Shown piece after piece: positions 1 to 5,834 of a DNA stretch of 6,924 nucleotides. The stretch comes from Dehalococcoidales bacterium (lineage in GTDB: Bacteria > Chloroflexota > Dehalococcoidia > Dehalococcoidales > RBG-16-60-22). The notes beneath the pieces are model-generated. The model worked only from the letters and a program-made list of their open reading frames with translations, searched no databases and had not been told where the DNA came from. Position 1 is the first letter of the stretch, and every line of letters starts with the position of its first letter. The stretch lies in contig DAOWCR010000059.1 in NCBI GenBank assembly GCA_030639445.1, forward strand, positions 1-6,924. Reading direction: 5' to 3'. Both the position numbers and the translations under genes were made by a program.

Positions 1-97
1 GGAAGGGGGACAAAGGGGGATAGGGTTTCCATATAAAATCTAAAGAGGGATGGGGGTCACCTGATAAAATTAAAAGACGGAGAGTGCTAATCAGGAT
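1..97. other. Intergenic tail with G-runs
   Basis: No gene is supported here. The + strand carries runs of five G at 5-9, 16-20 and 52-56 and runs of three at 23-25 and 47-49. The heptamer AGGGGGA occurs twice (4-10 and 15-21). A 6-bp inverted repeat (CCTGAT/ATCAGG on the minus strand) flanks a loop of more than 20 bases. It is not followed by a T-run, so I do not call it a terminator. The stretch lies just 3' of the small membrane-protein gene and may hold its transcript end. Confidence 0.4.
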
Positions 98-358
98 TTA
101 TCTCACCAGCCAGAGAACACCGCCGGTAATAAGCATAACCAGGCCAATGGCTATGGCGAGCCAGCCCCCCAGTTTCAGCGCGCCGGGCTGAGGACGTGGC
201 GGCCAGTGCTCCATAAACTCCCGGGTATCACCGGGGCGGGCAGACAGGGCGTTAAAGTAGCTCTTTTCCTCCCTCTTTCCCCAGATGACGGTCGCCAGGC
301 CAAGAACGAGAAACAGGCCACCCAAGCCCATCAAAATAACGCAGTCCCGAAAAAGCAT
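98..358 (-). CDS. Small two-helix membrane protein, unknown function
   Basis: I do not recognise the family. The ATG at 358 gives 86 residues with two hydrophobic segments, about residues 7-26 and 63-85. They are joined by a hydrophilic loop containing a KREEK cluster and the proline-rich stretch HWPPRPQPG. The ATG is preceded at good spacing by AAGG/AGGAG-type ribosome-binding sequence. An in-frame TTG at 376 would add six residues but has a poorer site. The basic residues are mostly in the loop, which suggests the loop is cytoplasmic with both ends outside (inference). The gene follows rplL in the position where rpoB usually lies, but has its own promoter (398-426), so it need not share the function of the ribosomal genes. 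No Cys pair, enzyme motif or signal peptidase site is apparent. Confidence 0.7.
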   Translation of the reverse strand: MLFRDCVILMGLGGLFLVLGLATVIWGKREEKSYFNALSARPGDTREFMEHWPPRPQPGALKLGGWLAIAIGLVMLITGGVLWLVR

Positions 359-397
359 GTGCCACCTTCTCCTCAAGCAGGAGTGTTATCGGTGGTA

Positions 398-426
398 ACT
401 ATAAGCTATTTCCGTTTTATTTTCAA
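398..426 (-). promoter_or_regulatory. Sigma-70-type promoter for the membrane-protein gene
   Basis: The minus strand reads TTGAAA (421-426), 17 bases, then TATAGT (398-403). Each hexamer matches the consensus at five of six positions with ideal spacing. Transcription would start near 391 and leave a leader of about 30 bases before the ATG at 358. A 9-base direct repeat (AAATAGCTT on the minus strand, at 403-411 and 435-443) brackets the -35 region. One copy overlaps the rplL stop codon. Confidence 0.6.
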
Positions 427-437
427 ACTACCGGAAG

Positions 438-1241
438 CTATTTAATCTCGGCCTTGGCCCCGGCGGCTTCCAGCTTCTCTTTTATCGATGCCGCCTCGTC
501 TTTGTTCACTCCCTCACGGACCGGCTTGGGCGCGCTTTCCACCAGGTCCTTGGACTCTTTCAGGCCCAGGGTGGTCACTTCGCGTACGGCTTTAATCACG
601 TTAATCTTGTTCGCCCCGAAGTCCTGGAGAATCACGCTGAACTCGGTCTGCTCTTCCTCTGCCGGACCGGCGGCCGCCGCCGGTGCTCCGGCTGCCGCCG
701 CGGCGACTACCGGAGCCGCGGCGCTAACGCCAAACTCGGCCTCCAGAGCCTTGACCATGTCGGCCAGCTCCAGCACCGTCATTTTTTTAATCGACTCCAT
801 TATCTTTTCGGCGGACGGAGATAGCTTTACTTTCTCTTTGGCCGGTGGGGCGGGCTTTTCCGCGACCGCTTCCGGCTTCTCTTCGGGTTTCTTGGCTTCG
901 GCGGCTGGTGGGGCGGGCTTTTCTGCGACCGCTTCCGGCTTCTCTTCGGGTTTCTTGGCCTCTTCGGCGGCCGGTGGGGCGGGCTTTTCCGCGACCGCTT
1001 CCTGCTTCTGTTCGGGTTTCTTGGCTTCTTCGGCGGCCGGTGGGGCAGGCTCTTCCGCCGCCGCTTCTTTCTCCGCCTCCGGCTTCTCGGTCTCTTTTTC
1101 TGCCGCTGGCGGCTCTTCAGCTTCAGCCTTGGCTTCCGCAGTTTCCGGAGCCGTTTCCACTTCCGGGGCGGGCGCCGTTTCTTCCGCCTTGGCTACCTCT
1201 TCCGCGGCGTTCTGAGCGGTTTCGGCCTCTTTTTCTGACAT
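438..1241 (-). CDS. rplL: Ribosomal protein L7/L12 with long repetitive N-terminal extension
   Basis: L7/L12 forms the multi-copy mobile stalk of the large subunit. It binds L10 and recruits translation factors such as EF-Tu. From about residue 143 the protein is a normal-length L12: dimerisation domain 143-172 ([15 protein letters not shown]), Ala/Gly/Pro hinge about 173-197, and globular C-terminal domain 198-267 ([26 protein letters not shown]). Residues 1-142 are extra. They consist almost wholly of Ala, Glu, Pro and Lys, include about three 21-22-residue tandem repeats, and roughly double the usual length of about 125 residues. The ATG at 1241 is favoured because GGAGGGAG lies just upstream, overlapping the rplJ end. 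No Met, GTG or TTG start with a good site lies near residue 143. Only one base separates it from rplJ, suggesting translational coupling. The frame is open throughout, with no sign of a frameshift. Confidence 0.95.
   Translation of the reverse strand: MSEKEAETAQNAAEEVAKAEETAPAPEVETAPETAEAKAEAEEPPAAEKETEKPEAEKEAAAEEPAPPAAEEAKKPEQKQEAVAEKPAPPAAEEAKKPEEKPEAVAEKPAPPAAEAKKPEEKPEAVAEKPAPPAKEKVKLSPSAEKIMESIKKMTVLELADMVKALEAEFGVSAAAPVVAAAAAGAPAAAAGPAEEEQTEFSVILQDFGANKINVIKAVREVTTLGLKESKDLVESAPKPVREGVNKDEAASIKEKLEAAGAKAEIK
844..1067 (-). repeat. In-frame tandem repeat inside rplL
   Basis: Near-identical units begin at 844, 907, 973 and 1039 on the + strand (each with GGTGGGGC), giving periods of 63, 66 and 66 bases, that is 21, 22 and 22 residues. 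The fourth copy is partial and diverged. Each unit encodes a version of [15 protein letters not shown](E/Q)K(P/Q)EAVA. Every period is a multiple of three, so copy changes keep the frame. The high similarity at DNA level suggests recent duplication or ongoing slippage. Confidence 0.9.
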
Positions 1242-1242
1242 T

Positions 1243-1767
1243 TTATTCTCCCTCCAATTGTTTCATTCTAGCTTGTAACACACCGACAACCCCGCGCATG
1301 GGGCTGGCGAGACAGCTAACTAAAGTAACGATGGGGCTTTGCATCCCGCCCAGCACTTTGCCCAGCAGTATCTCTTTTGACGGCAAGGTGGCCAGGGTCG
1401 CCACATCGCTGGAAGTAAGCACCCGGTCGCTCAAAAAGCCTCCCTTGATACTCAGGCTCGTTTTTGAAGTGCGGATGTGCTCGGCCAGGACTCTAGCCGG
1501 TTCGGTCATATCACCATAGCCGAAAGCAATGGCCACCGGACCTTCCAGCAGGCTGACCAGTTCATCCTTGCCGGCCCTTTCGGCGGCAAACCGGGCCAGG
1601 GTATTCTTGACTACCCGGTACTTAATCTCGGACTTACGCAGCGCGCGGCGCAGTTCGGTTATTTCCGCCGTTGACAGCCCGCGATAGTCAGTTAGAATGC
1701 CGACACTGCATTCCGAAAAAACCTCCTGCAGCTCATCAATAATCCGCACTTTCTTTTCCCTGGGCAT
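1243..1767 (-). CDS. rplJ: Ribosomal protein L10
   Basis: L10 anchors the L7/L12 dimers to 23S rRNA and, bound to L12, represses its own mRNA in many bacteria. The 174-residue product has the usual family length. It shows the N-terminal RNA-binding domain (KNTLARFA near residue 55, [12 protein letters not shown] near 80) and a C-terminal helix ending in [10 protein letters not shown] that would receive L12. The ATG at 1767 follows a near-perfect GGAGGTGA site at 1774-1781. The gene is preceded by a leader with an L10-binding fold and an attenuator. It is followed after one base by rplL, whose ribosome-binding site lies within the last rplJ codons. Confidence 0.97.
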   Translation of the reverse strand: MPREKKVRIIDELQEVFSECSVGILTDYRGLSTAEITELRRALRKSEIKYRVVKNTLARFAAERAGKDELVSLLEGPVAIAFGYGDMTEPARVLAEHIRTSKTSLSIKGGFLSDRVLTSSDVATLATLPSKEILLGKVLGGMQSPIVTLVSCLASPMRGVVGVLQARMKQLEGE

Positions 1768-1785
1768 CTCTGGTCACCTCCAGGT

Positions 1786-1913
1786 ATAAAAAAATCCTCG
1801 TGCCGGCGGCACAAGGACTCAGAATCTAGCAAGTCTAGATTTCTTTTTCCTCGGCAGGCACGTTATTTAAGCCTTAGCCGGCACCTACGTCTCAGGACGC
1901 TTTATTAAGTTTT
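1786..1913 (-). promoter_or_regulatory. L10 leader: autoregulatory RNA of rplJ-rplL
   Basis: The minus-strand transcript contains GTAGGTGCCGGCTAAGGC, then AATAACGTGCCTGCCGAGG. This matches the conserved L10 leader as I know it: a stem formed by GUAGG (1884-1888) and CCUGC (1854-1858) enclosing a GCC/GGC helix and kink-turn-like AAGGC and GAGG elements. A second hairpin follows (AATCTAG/CTAGATT, 1823-1841), then an intrinsic terminator (1788-1819). GTGCCGGC of the L10-binding stem (1877-1884) is exactly complementary to GCCGGCAC in the terminator loop and 3' arm (1800-1807). Free leader could therefore form an antiterminator, and L10 or L10-L12 binding would block this and favour termination. 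The mechanism is inferred from known L10 leaders. Confidence 0.85.
1788..1819 (-). terminator. Intrinsic terminator acting as attenuator before rplJ
   Basis: On the minus strand, TCCTTGTGCC (1808-1817) pairs with GGCACGAGGA (1795-1804) around a GCC loop. This gives ten pairs with one G-U, extendable by two pairs into the T-run. Seven T (1788-1794) follow directly. It sits about 20 bases before the rplJ start, after the L10-binding fold, so it would control read-through rather than end a gene. Confidence 0.85.
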
Positions 1914-1921
1914 ACCGTTTA

Positions 1922-1950
1922 ATTCTACCCGTTTTTACGGAGAAAGTAAA
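1922..1950 (-). promoter_or_regulatory. Candidate promoter for the rplJ-rplL leader
   Basis: TTTACT (1945-1950), a 17-base spacer and TAGAAT (1922-1927) on the minus strand form a fair sigma-70-type promoter, with 4/6 and 5/6 consensus matches. It begins a few bases after the rplA stop. Initiation near 1914 would place the start just before the L10 leader fold, which supports an independent rplJL transcript in addition to read-through from rplA. Confidence 0.5.
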
Positions 1951-1955
1951 TAGCG

Positions 1956-2669
1956 CTAACCGGAGCTTAAAGCGAGAGTGGGTCTGAGGTCGAGCTTCAG
2001 TCCCGGCCCCATGGTGGTGGTCAGGACGGCCGTGCGGACGTACTGTCCCTTGGCCCCGCTGGGCTTGGCCTTCATCAACGCTTCCACCAGCGCGGTCAGG
2101 TTGCCCATCAGCATATCGCTTTCAAAGCTGACCTTTCCCAGGGGCACGTGGATGATGGCCGTGCGGTCCAGTTTGAATTCCACCCGGCCTTTACGGGCAT
2201 CCTCGATTACCCGGGGGAGGTCATCGGCGGCGACCACGGTGCCTGATTTGGGGTTGGGCATCAGTCCTCTTCTCCCCAGAATCTTCCCCAGCTTGCCCAC
2301 CCGGCCCATCATTTCCGGGGTGGCAATCGCCGTATCAAATCCCAGCCAGCCGCCCTCGATTTTCTTAATCAACTCATCGCCGCCGACAATATCGGCGCCG
2401 GCCTGCTCGGCGATTCGGGTCGCTTCCCCCTGGGCAAAGACCAGAACCCTTACCTTCTTTCCCAAGCCGTGGGGTAGCAGGGCCACGCCGCGGACCTGCT
2501 GGGCGGCGTTACGGGGGTCAACGCCCATCCGGAGGTGAAGCTCCACCGTTTCGTCAAAGTTGGCCTGGGCTGTCTTCCTGGCCAGTTCAACCGCCTCAAC
2601 GGGGGAGTAGGCTTTTGTTTTGTCGATCTCTTGAACGGCGGCTCGATATTTCTTACCGTGTTTCGTCAT
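1956..2669 (-). CDS. rplA: Ribosomal protein L1
   Basis: L1 forms the mobile L1 stalk of the large subunit, takes part in release of deacylated tRNA and in many bacteria represses the rplK-rplA mRNA. The product is 237 residues, close to the family norm. It shows N-terminal KHGKKYR, the domain around LRMGVDPRNAAQQVRG, and the signature GKLGKILGRRGLMPNPKSGT, followed by KGRVEFK and the conserved MGPGLKLD near the C-terminus. I choose ATG 2669 because GAGGAG lies five bases upstream. A GTG at 2675 would overlap that site. It follows the TIGR04076-like gene by 43 bases, and that gap contains a short hairpin (2690-2702). Confidence 0.97.
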   Translation of the reverse strand: MTKHGKKYRAAVQEIDKTKAYSPVEAVELARKTAQANFDETVELHLRMGVDPRNAAQQVRGVALLPHGLGKKVRVLVFAQGEATRIAEQAGADIVGGDELIKKIEGGWLGFDTAIATPEMMGRVGKLGKILGRRGLMPNPKSGTVVAADDLPRVIEDARKGRVEFKLDRTAIIHVPLGKVSFESDMLMGNLTALVEALMKAKPSGAKGQYVRTAVLTTTMGPGLKLDLRPTLALSSG

Positions 2670-2689
2670 GTTCACTCCTCATAATACCC

Positions 2690-2702
2690 GCTCGTAACGA
2701 GC
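2690..2702 (-). promoter_or_regulatory. Small hairpin upstream of rplA
   Basis: GCTCG-TTA-CGAGC forms a perfect 5-bp stem in the short gap before rplA. CCC (2708-2710) can add an outer stem with the GGG directly after the hairpin (2687-2689), leaving a one-sided purine-rich bulge. No T-run follows. It could influence rplA translation or mark an RNA processing site. I cannot show that it matches the known L1-binding motif. Confidence 0.3.
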
Positions 2703-2712
2703 CTGTCCCGGG

Positions 2713-3033
2713 TTACTCTCCTATTCGCTCCAGCTTGAAAACTACCGGCCTCACTCCATCGGTACAGCAGGCAAGCATTTTCCCGGGTTCTTTTATCCAG
2801 GGGAAGTTACCACCGAAACGGAGGTGGGTGATATCCCTCTGGATATCGGCAAACGCCCAGGGGCACAGGCCGGGGGGACAGCTACCCGTTTCATCACTGA
2901 TAAACTCCTGTCCTACTTCGAGCTTGTCACACCGGGATGCGGCGGTAAAACCAACCGGGGGGTCATCACCGAACATATCCTGATTACTCACCTTCTTCAC
3001 CACGGTTATTTTTACCTTACTTTTGTCAGCCAC
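2713..3033 (-). CDS. TIGR04076-family small Cys-containing protein
   Basis: This 106-residue protein resembles the uncharacterised family known as TIGR04076: an N-terminal VKITVVKK strand, a middle GQEF segment, then CPWAFADIQRDI, FGGNFPWIKEPG and the hallmark ACCTDGVRPVVFK close to the C-terminus. Cysteines are at 35, 52, 57, 89 and 90. Their grouping could suit metal binding or redox chemistry, but no function is established that I know of. There is no signal peptide or membrane segment. The GTG start at 3033 has an excellent AAGGAGG site seven bases upstream. It is 19 bases after rplK and 43 before rplA, so it is almost certainly co-transcribed with them, in a position where rplK and rplA are usually adjacent. 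The N-terminal part up to residue 34 is longer than the core I remember for the family. Confidence 0.85.
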   Translation of the reverse strand: MADKSKVKITVVKKVSNQDMFGDDPPVGFTAASRCDKLEVGQEFISDETGSCPPGLCPWAFADIQRDITHLRFGGNFPWIKEPGKMLACCTDGVRPVVFKLERIGE

Positions 3034-3052
3034 CTGGTGCCTCCTTTTTGCT

Positions 3053-3481
3053 TTATTCTGCGGCTACCTTAATCCCCATACTGCGGGCGGTGCCTTCAAT
3101 GATGCGTTCGGCTTCTTCAATACTGTTGGCGCTCAGGTCCTTGGCTTTAGCCCGGGCTATCTCGCGCAGCTTCTCCCGGGGCAGCTCGCCTATTTCCTCA
3201 TGGCCGGTGCTGCCGCTCCCTTTTTCCACGCCCAGCGCTTTTTTCAGCAAATCAGTGGCCGGCGGCGTTTTGGTAATGAAAGTAAATGACCGGTCCTCAA
3301 AGACGGTTATCTCCACCGGGATAATAGACCCCGCCTGGGACGAAGTGCGTTCGTTATATTCCTTGCAAAAGCCCATAATGTTAATTCCGTGCTGGCCCAG
3401 CGCCGGACCGACCGGTGGCGCCGGGTTCGCCTGCCCGGCCGGAATCTGTAATTTGATGATTGCCCTGACCTTTTTTGCCAT
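3053..3481 (-). CDS. rplK: Ribosomal protein L11
   Basis: L11 binds the GTPase-associated region of 23S rRNA at the stalk base and contacts elongation factors. The 142-residue product is of standard length. It has the proline-rich N-terminal domain ([20 protein letters not shown], residues about 13-32), the linker [10 protein letters not shown], and the rRNA-binding C-terminal domain ending in [13 protein letters not shown]. The ATG at 3481 follows a GGAGAG site. The gene starts 18 bases after nusG. It is separated from rplA by the TIGR04076-like gene, an unusual interruption of a very conserved pair. Confidence 0.98.
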   Translation of the reverse strand: MAKKVRAIIKLQIPAGQANPAPPVGPALGQHGINIMGFCKEYNERTSSQAGSIIPVEITVFEDRSFTFITKTPPATDLLKKALGVEKGSGSTGHEEIGELPREKLREIARAKAKDLSANSIEEAERIIEGTARSMGIKVAAE

Positions 3482-3499
3482 CTTATCTCTCCAGAAGAA

Positions 3500-4033
3500 T
3501 CAAAGTTTCTCCACCTGCAGAAAATCGAGCTCCACCGGTGTTTCCTGGCCGAAAAGGGACAGGAGCACCTTAACCTTGCCCTTCCCCGTGTTTATTTCGT
3601 CCACCAGCCCGACAAAATCGATAAACGGCCCGTCGATCACCCGGACGCTCTGTCCCCGGCGGAAACCGACCTTAACCCTGGGGGCTTCCTCCGCCATCTG
3701 CTTTAAAATCTTGCTGACCTCTTCCTCTTCCAGCGGCGTTGGCTTGCCGCCGCTACCGACGAAACCGGTGACCCCGGGGGTATTGCGCACGACACTCCAG
3801 CTCTGGTCACTCATCTTCATTTCCACCAGGACATAACCGGGCAATATCTTCTTGGTCACCGTCCGTCTCTGCCCGTTCTTGACCTCAATCTCGTCCTCGG
3901 TCGGTATCACTATCTGCAGGATTTCACTGGCCGAATCCAGAGACCTGGTGCGCTGCTCCAGATTCTTCTTTACTCTGTCTTCATACCCCGAGTAGGTATG
4001 AATGACAAACCAGCGTTTTCCATTCTCCGCCAC
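3500..4033 (-). CDS. nusG: Transcription elongation/antitermination factor NusG
   Basis: NusG binds RNA polymerase and modulates pausing, Rho action and coupling to the ribosome. The NGN domain (residues about 5-105) shows RWFVIHTYSGYED, the core PGYVLVEM (65-72) and NTPGVTGFVG (84-93). The KOW domain occupies about 120-177, with FRRGQSVRVIDGPF. The total of 177 residues matches the family. I favour GTG 4033 because GAGG lies six bases upstream. An in-frame GTG at 4045 would add MRLL with only a weak site. It follows secE, the normal arrangement, with a 78-base gap under this start. Confidence 0.96.
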   Translation of the reverse strand: MAENGKRWFVIHTYSGYEDRVKKNLEQRTRSLDSASEILQIVIPTEDEIEVKNGQRRTVTKKILPGYVLVEMKMSDQSWSVVRNTPGVTGFVGSGGKPTPLEEEEVSKILKQMAEEAPRVKVGFRRGQSVRVIDGPFIDFVGLVDEINTGKGKVKVLLSLFGQETPVELDFLQVEKL

Positions 4034-4111
4034 AAGTAACCTCACTGCTTAAAGTTTTTGAAAGAGAAAAATTATTCCGCACGTTCTCAATATCGGCCGC
4101 CGGGTAAGCCT

Positions 4112-4345
4112 TTACTTGCTCAAAAAGAACTTCTCGATGAGGCCGGTAAAACCAAAATCAACCGCTCCCAGGGCCAGTCCGGCGATAATGGAAACAATCA
4201 GCACCAGAGTCGATAAATACATGACTTCCCGCCTGGAGAGCCAGACTACCTTCCCGAGCTCAGATATTATATTGCCGATGAATCTGAACCTTAAGCGAGG
4301 CCGTTTGATAATCGCCGTATGATGTGTCACCGCAGAAATCCCCAC
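4112..4345 (-). CDS. secE: Preprotein translocase subunit SecE
   Basis: SecE stabilises SecY in the plasma-membrane SecYEG channel. The short product has the amphipathic segment typical of the family (FIGNIISELGKVVWLSRREV, about residues 22-41) followed by one transmembrane helix (about 42-64). This single-helix form is usual outside the Enterobacteria. The start is uncertain: GTG 4345 gives 77 residues but has CAAGAG directly against it, whereas GTG 4330 gives 72 residues and has GAGGTGGGG upstream at rather long spacing. No ATG is available. It lies between rpmG (18-base gap) and nusG, the conserved context that supports the call. Confidence 0.93.
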   Translation of the reverse strand: MGISAVTHHTAIIKRPRLRFRFIGNIISELGKVVWLSRREVMYLSTLVLIVSIIAGLALGAVDFGFTGLIEKFFLSK

Positions 4346-4363
4346 CTCTTGAATTGCGCCGGG

Positions 4364-4531
4364 CTACTTGGTCTCCCGGTGTAGCCGGGTAGTCCGGCAG
4401 CGCGGGCAGTATTTTTTCAACTCCAACCGTTGCGGGTCGTTTTTTTTGTTCTTGGTGGTGGTATAGGTCCTCTCCCGGCACTCGGTGCAGGCGAGATGAA
4501 TAACACCCCTGGCTTCACCTTTTTTGGCCAT
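4364..4531 (-). CDS. rpmG: Ribosomal protein L33 (zinc-ribbon form)
   Basis: This 55-residue protein starts with MAKKGEARG at ATG 4531, three bases after the tuf stop. It carries CTEC (residues 15-18) and CPRC (42-45), the four-cysteine zinc ribbon of the C+ type of L33. Between them lies the family motif [19 protein letters not shown] and after them the tail RLHRETK. L33 is a small basic protein of the large subunit near the E site. Four-Cys forms need zinc, and many genomes hold Cys-free paralogues as a zinc-sparing backup. Whether this genome does is not visible here. The position between tuf and secE is typical. Confidence 0.96.
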   Translation of the reverse strand: MAKKGEARGVIHLACTECRERTYTTTKNKKNDPQRLELKKYCPRCRTTRLHRETK

Positions 4532-4534
4532 AAG

Positions 4535-5740
4535 CTACTCTATGATGCGGCTGACGGTGCCGGCGCCTACCGTCCGGCCGCCTTCGCGGATGGCAAAACG
4601 CAGTCCCTTTTCCATGGCTACCGGGTAAATCAGTTTTATCTTCATGGTGATGTTGTCACCGGGCATAACCATCTCGACGCCTTCCGGCAGCTCAATGCTT
4701 CCGGTAACATCGGTAGTCCGGATGTAAAACTGGGGCTTGTAGCCGTTGAAGAAGGGAGTATGCCGGCCGCCTTCCTCCTTGGTCAGCACGTATACCTCGG
4801 CTTCACCGTAAGTATGCGGTTTAATCGAACCGGGAGCGGCGAGCACCTGGCCCCGCTCAATGTCTTCTCGCTCCACGCCCCGGAGCAGAACACCCACGGC
4901 GTCACCGGGTTCCGCGTAGTCCAGGGTCTTGTGGAACATCTCCAGGCTGGTAGCCACTACCTTGCGCGGCTCATGGTGCAGGCCGACCAGCTCGATCTCA
5001 TCCCCGCCCTTGACCACACCCCGCTCCACCCGGCCCGTGGGCACCGTGCCCCGCCCCTTGATGCTGAACACGTCTTCCACGGGCATCAGGAAGGGCTGGT
5101 CTTTGGGCCGCACCGGGACCGGAATATATTCGTCCACGGCGTCCATCAGCTTTAGTATCTGGCCGCACCACTGGCACTCCTGCTTGCCGCAGCCGCATTC
5201 CAGGGCTTTGAGGGCGCTTACCCGCACTACCGGCAGCTTGTCTCCGGGGAAATTATATTTGGTGAGCAGCTCCCGCACCTCCATTTCCACCAGCTCCAGG
5301 AGCTCCTCGTCCTCCATGGCGTCCACCTTATTAAGGGCCACCACGACGTAGGGGACTTCCACCTGGCGCGCCAGCAGGACGTGTTCCCTGGTCTGGGGCA
5401 TGGGGCCGTCCGGAGCGCTGACCACCAGTATGGCGCCATCCATCTGGGCGGCGCCGGTAATCATATTTTTAATAAAGTCAGCGTGGCCGGGGCAGTCAAT
5501 ATGGGCGTAATGCCGCTTTTCCGTCTCATACTCAATGTGAGCGATGGCAATGGTCAGCCCCCGGGCTTTCTCTTCCGGGGCGTTGTCAATGCTGTCAAAG
5601 GAGCGGAAGCCGGTCTTGCCGGTTGACTTGGACAGGACCAGCGTGATGGCGGAAGTGAGGGTGGTCTTGCCGTGGTCAACATGCCCGATGGTGCCCACAT
5701 TGACATGGGGTTTGGTTCTTTCAAATTTTTGTTTAGCCAT
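4535..5740 (-). CDS. tuf: Elongation factor Tu
   Basis: EF-Tu is the GTPase that delivers aminoacyl-tRNA to the ribosome. The 401-residue product has all G motifs: GHVDHGKT (19-26), switch I RGLT (60-63), DCPGH (82-86), NKVD (137-140) and SAL (175-177). Domains II and III follow, with [13 protein letters not shown] and the C-terminal [13 protein letters not shown] 5740 ([12 protein letters not shown]) is chosen because GGAGGAG lies just upstream. A longer frame would run into the tRNA gene. Directly after the G5 motif is an insert with Cys182, Cys184, Cys189 and Cys192 (CGC, then C..C), at the loop where Thermus EF-Tu also has an insertion. It is probably a small metal-binding knuckle (inference). 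Switch I reads [12 protein letters not shown] rather than the common RGITINTSHVEY. The gene lies 21 bases after tRNA-Thr and likely shares its transcript. Confidence 0.98.
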   Translation of the reverse strand: MAKQKFERTKPHVNVGTIGHVDHGKTTLTSAITLVLSKSTGKTGFRSFDSIDNAPEEKARGLTIAIAHIEYETEKRHYAHIDCPGHADFIKNMITGAAQMDGAILVVSAPDGPMPQTREHVLLARQVEVPYVVVALNKVDAMEDEELLELVEMEVRELLTKYNFPGDKLPVVRVSALKALECGCGKQECQWCGQILKLMDAVDEYIPVPVRPKDQPFLMPVEDVFSIKGRGTVPTGRVERGVVKGGDEIELVGLHHEPRKVVATSLEMFHKTLDYAEPGDAVGVLLRGVEREDIERGQVLAAPGSIKPHTYGEAEVYVLTKEEGGRHTPFFNGYKPQFYIRTTDVTGSIELPEGVEMVMPGDNITMKIKLIYPVAMEKGLRFAIREGGRTVGAGTVSRIIE

Positions 5741-5761
5741 TTCGTCTCCTCCGTTTTTCCC

Positions 5762-5834
5762 AGCCCACAATCAGATTCGAACTGATGACCCCGTTCTTAC
5801 CAAGAACGTGCTCTACCAACTGAGCTATGTGGGC
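5762..5834 (-). tRNA. tRNA-Thr (GGT anticodon)
   Basis: A full cloverleaf of 73 bases is present. The acceptor stem is GCCCACA/TGTGGGC, the D-arm GCTC/GAGC, and the anticodon stem CGTTC/GAACG with loop TTGGTAA (anticodon GGT). The T-arm ATCAG/CTGAT encloses TTCGAAT, and the discriminator base is T. The G1-C72 and C2-G71 pairs agree with threonine identity. CCA is not encoded and must be added after processing. The tuf start is 21 bases beyond the tRNA 3' end, with no terminator between, so maturation of the tRNA would also create the 5' end of the tuf mRNA. tRNA-Thr(GGT) directly before a tuf gene is also known from E. coli (thrT-tufB). Confidence 0.98.

Noticed and set aside
844..1067. CRISPR-like regular repeats
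   Set aside because: The units are contiguous tandem copies in a coding frame, with no unique spacers between short repeats.
454..1215. Long + strand open frame (253 codons) antisense to rplL
   Set aside because: It is the low-complexity reverse of the rplL repeats, rich in Ser/Ala/Gly/Phe, with no ribosome-binding logic or recognisable domain. The opposite strand encodes a clear L7/L12.
815..1241. rplL as two genes or a frameshifted neighbour fused to L12
   Set aside because: The frame is continuous, the repeats keep it, and there is only one good ribosome-binding site, at the upstream ATG. The extension matches no independent protein that I recognise.
3048..3836. Long + strand open frame across rplK and nusG
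   Set aside because: It is antisense to two conserved genes and resembles no protein. It results from GC-biased codon use on the minus strand.
4034..4111. Terminator or promoter between secE and nusG
   Set aside because: A T-run (AATTTTTCTCTTT) is present, but only a three-pair stem precedes it, and no hexamer pair with proper spacing was found.
4260..4481. Minus-strand frame overlapping rpmG and secE
   Set aside because: It overlaps two confidently identified genes in another frame and has no recognisable motifs. The true gene here is rpmG at 4364-4531.
4430..5155. Long + strand open frame opposite rpmG and tuf
   Set aside because: It is a shadow of tuf codons with no family signature.
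5762..5834. tRNA-Thr as integration site of the upstream cassette
   Set aside because: The cassette lies on the 5' side of the tRNA, whereas integrases usually use the 3' end. No integrase, and no repeated tRNA 3' fragment, is visible in the window.
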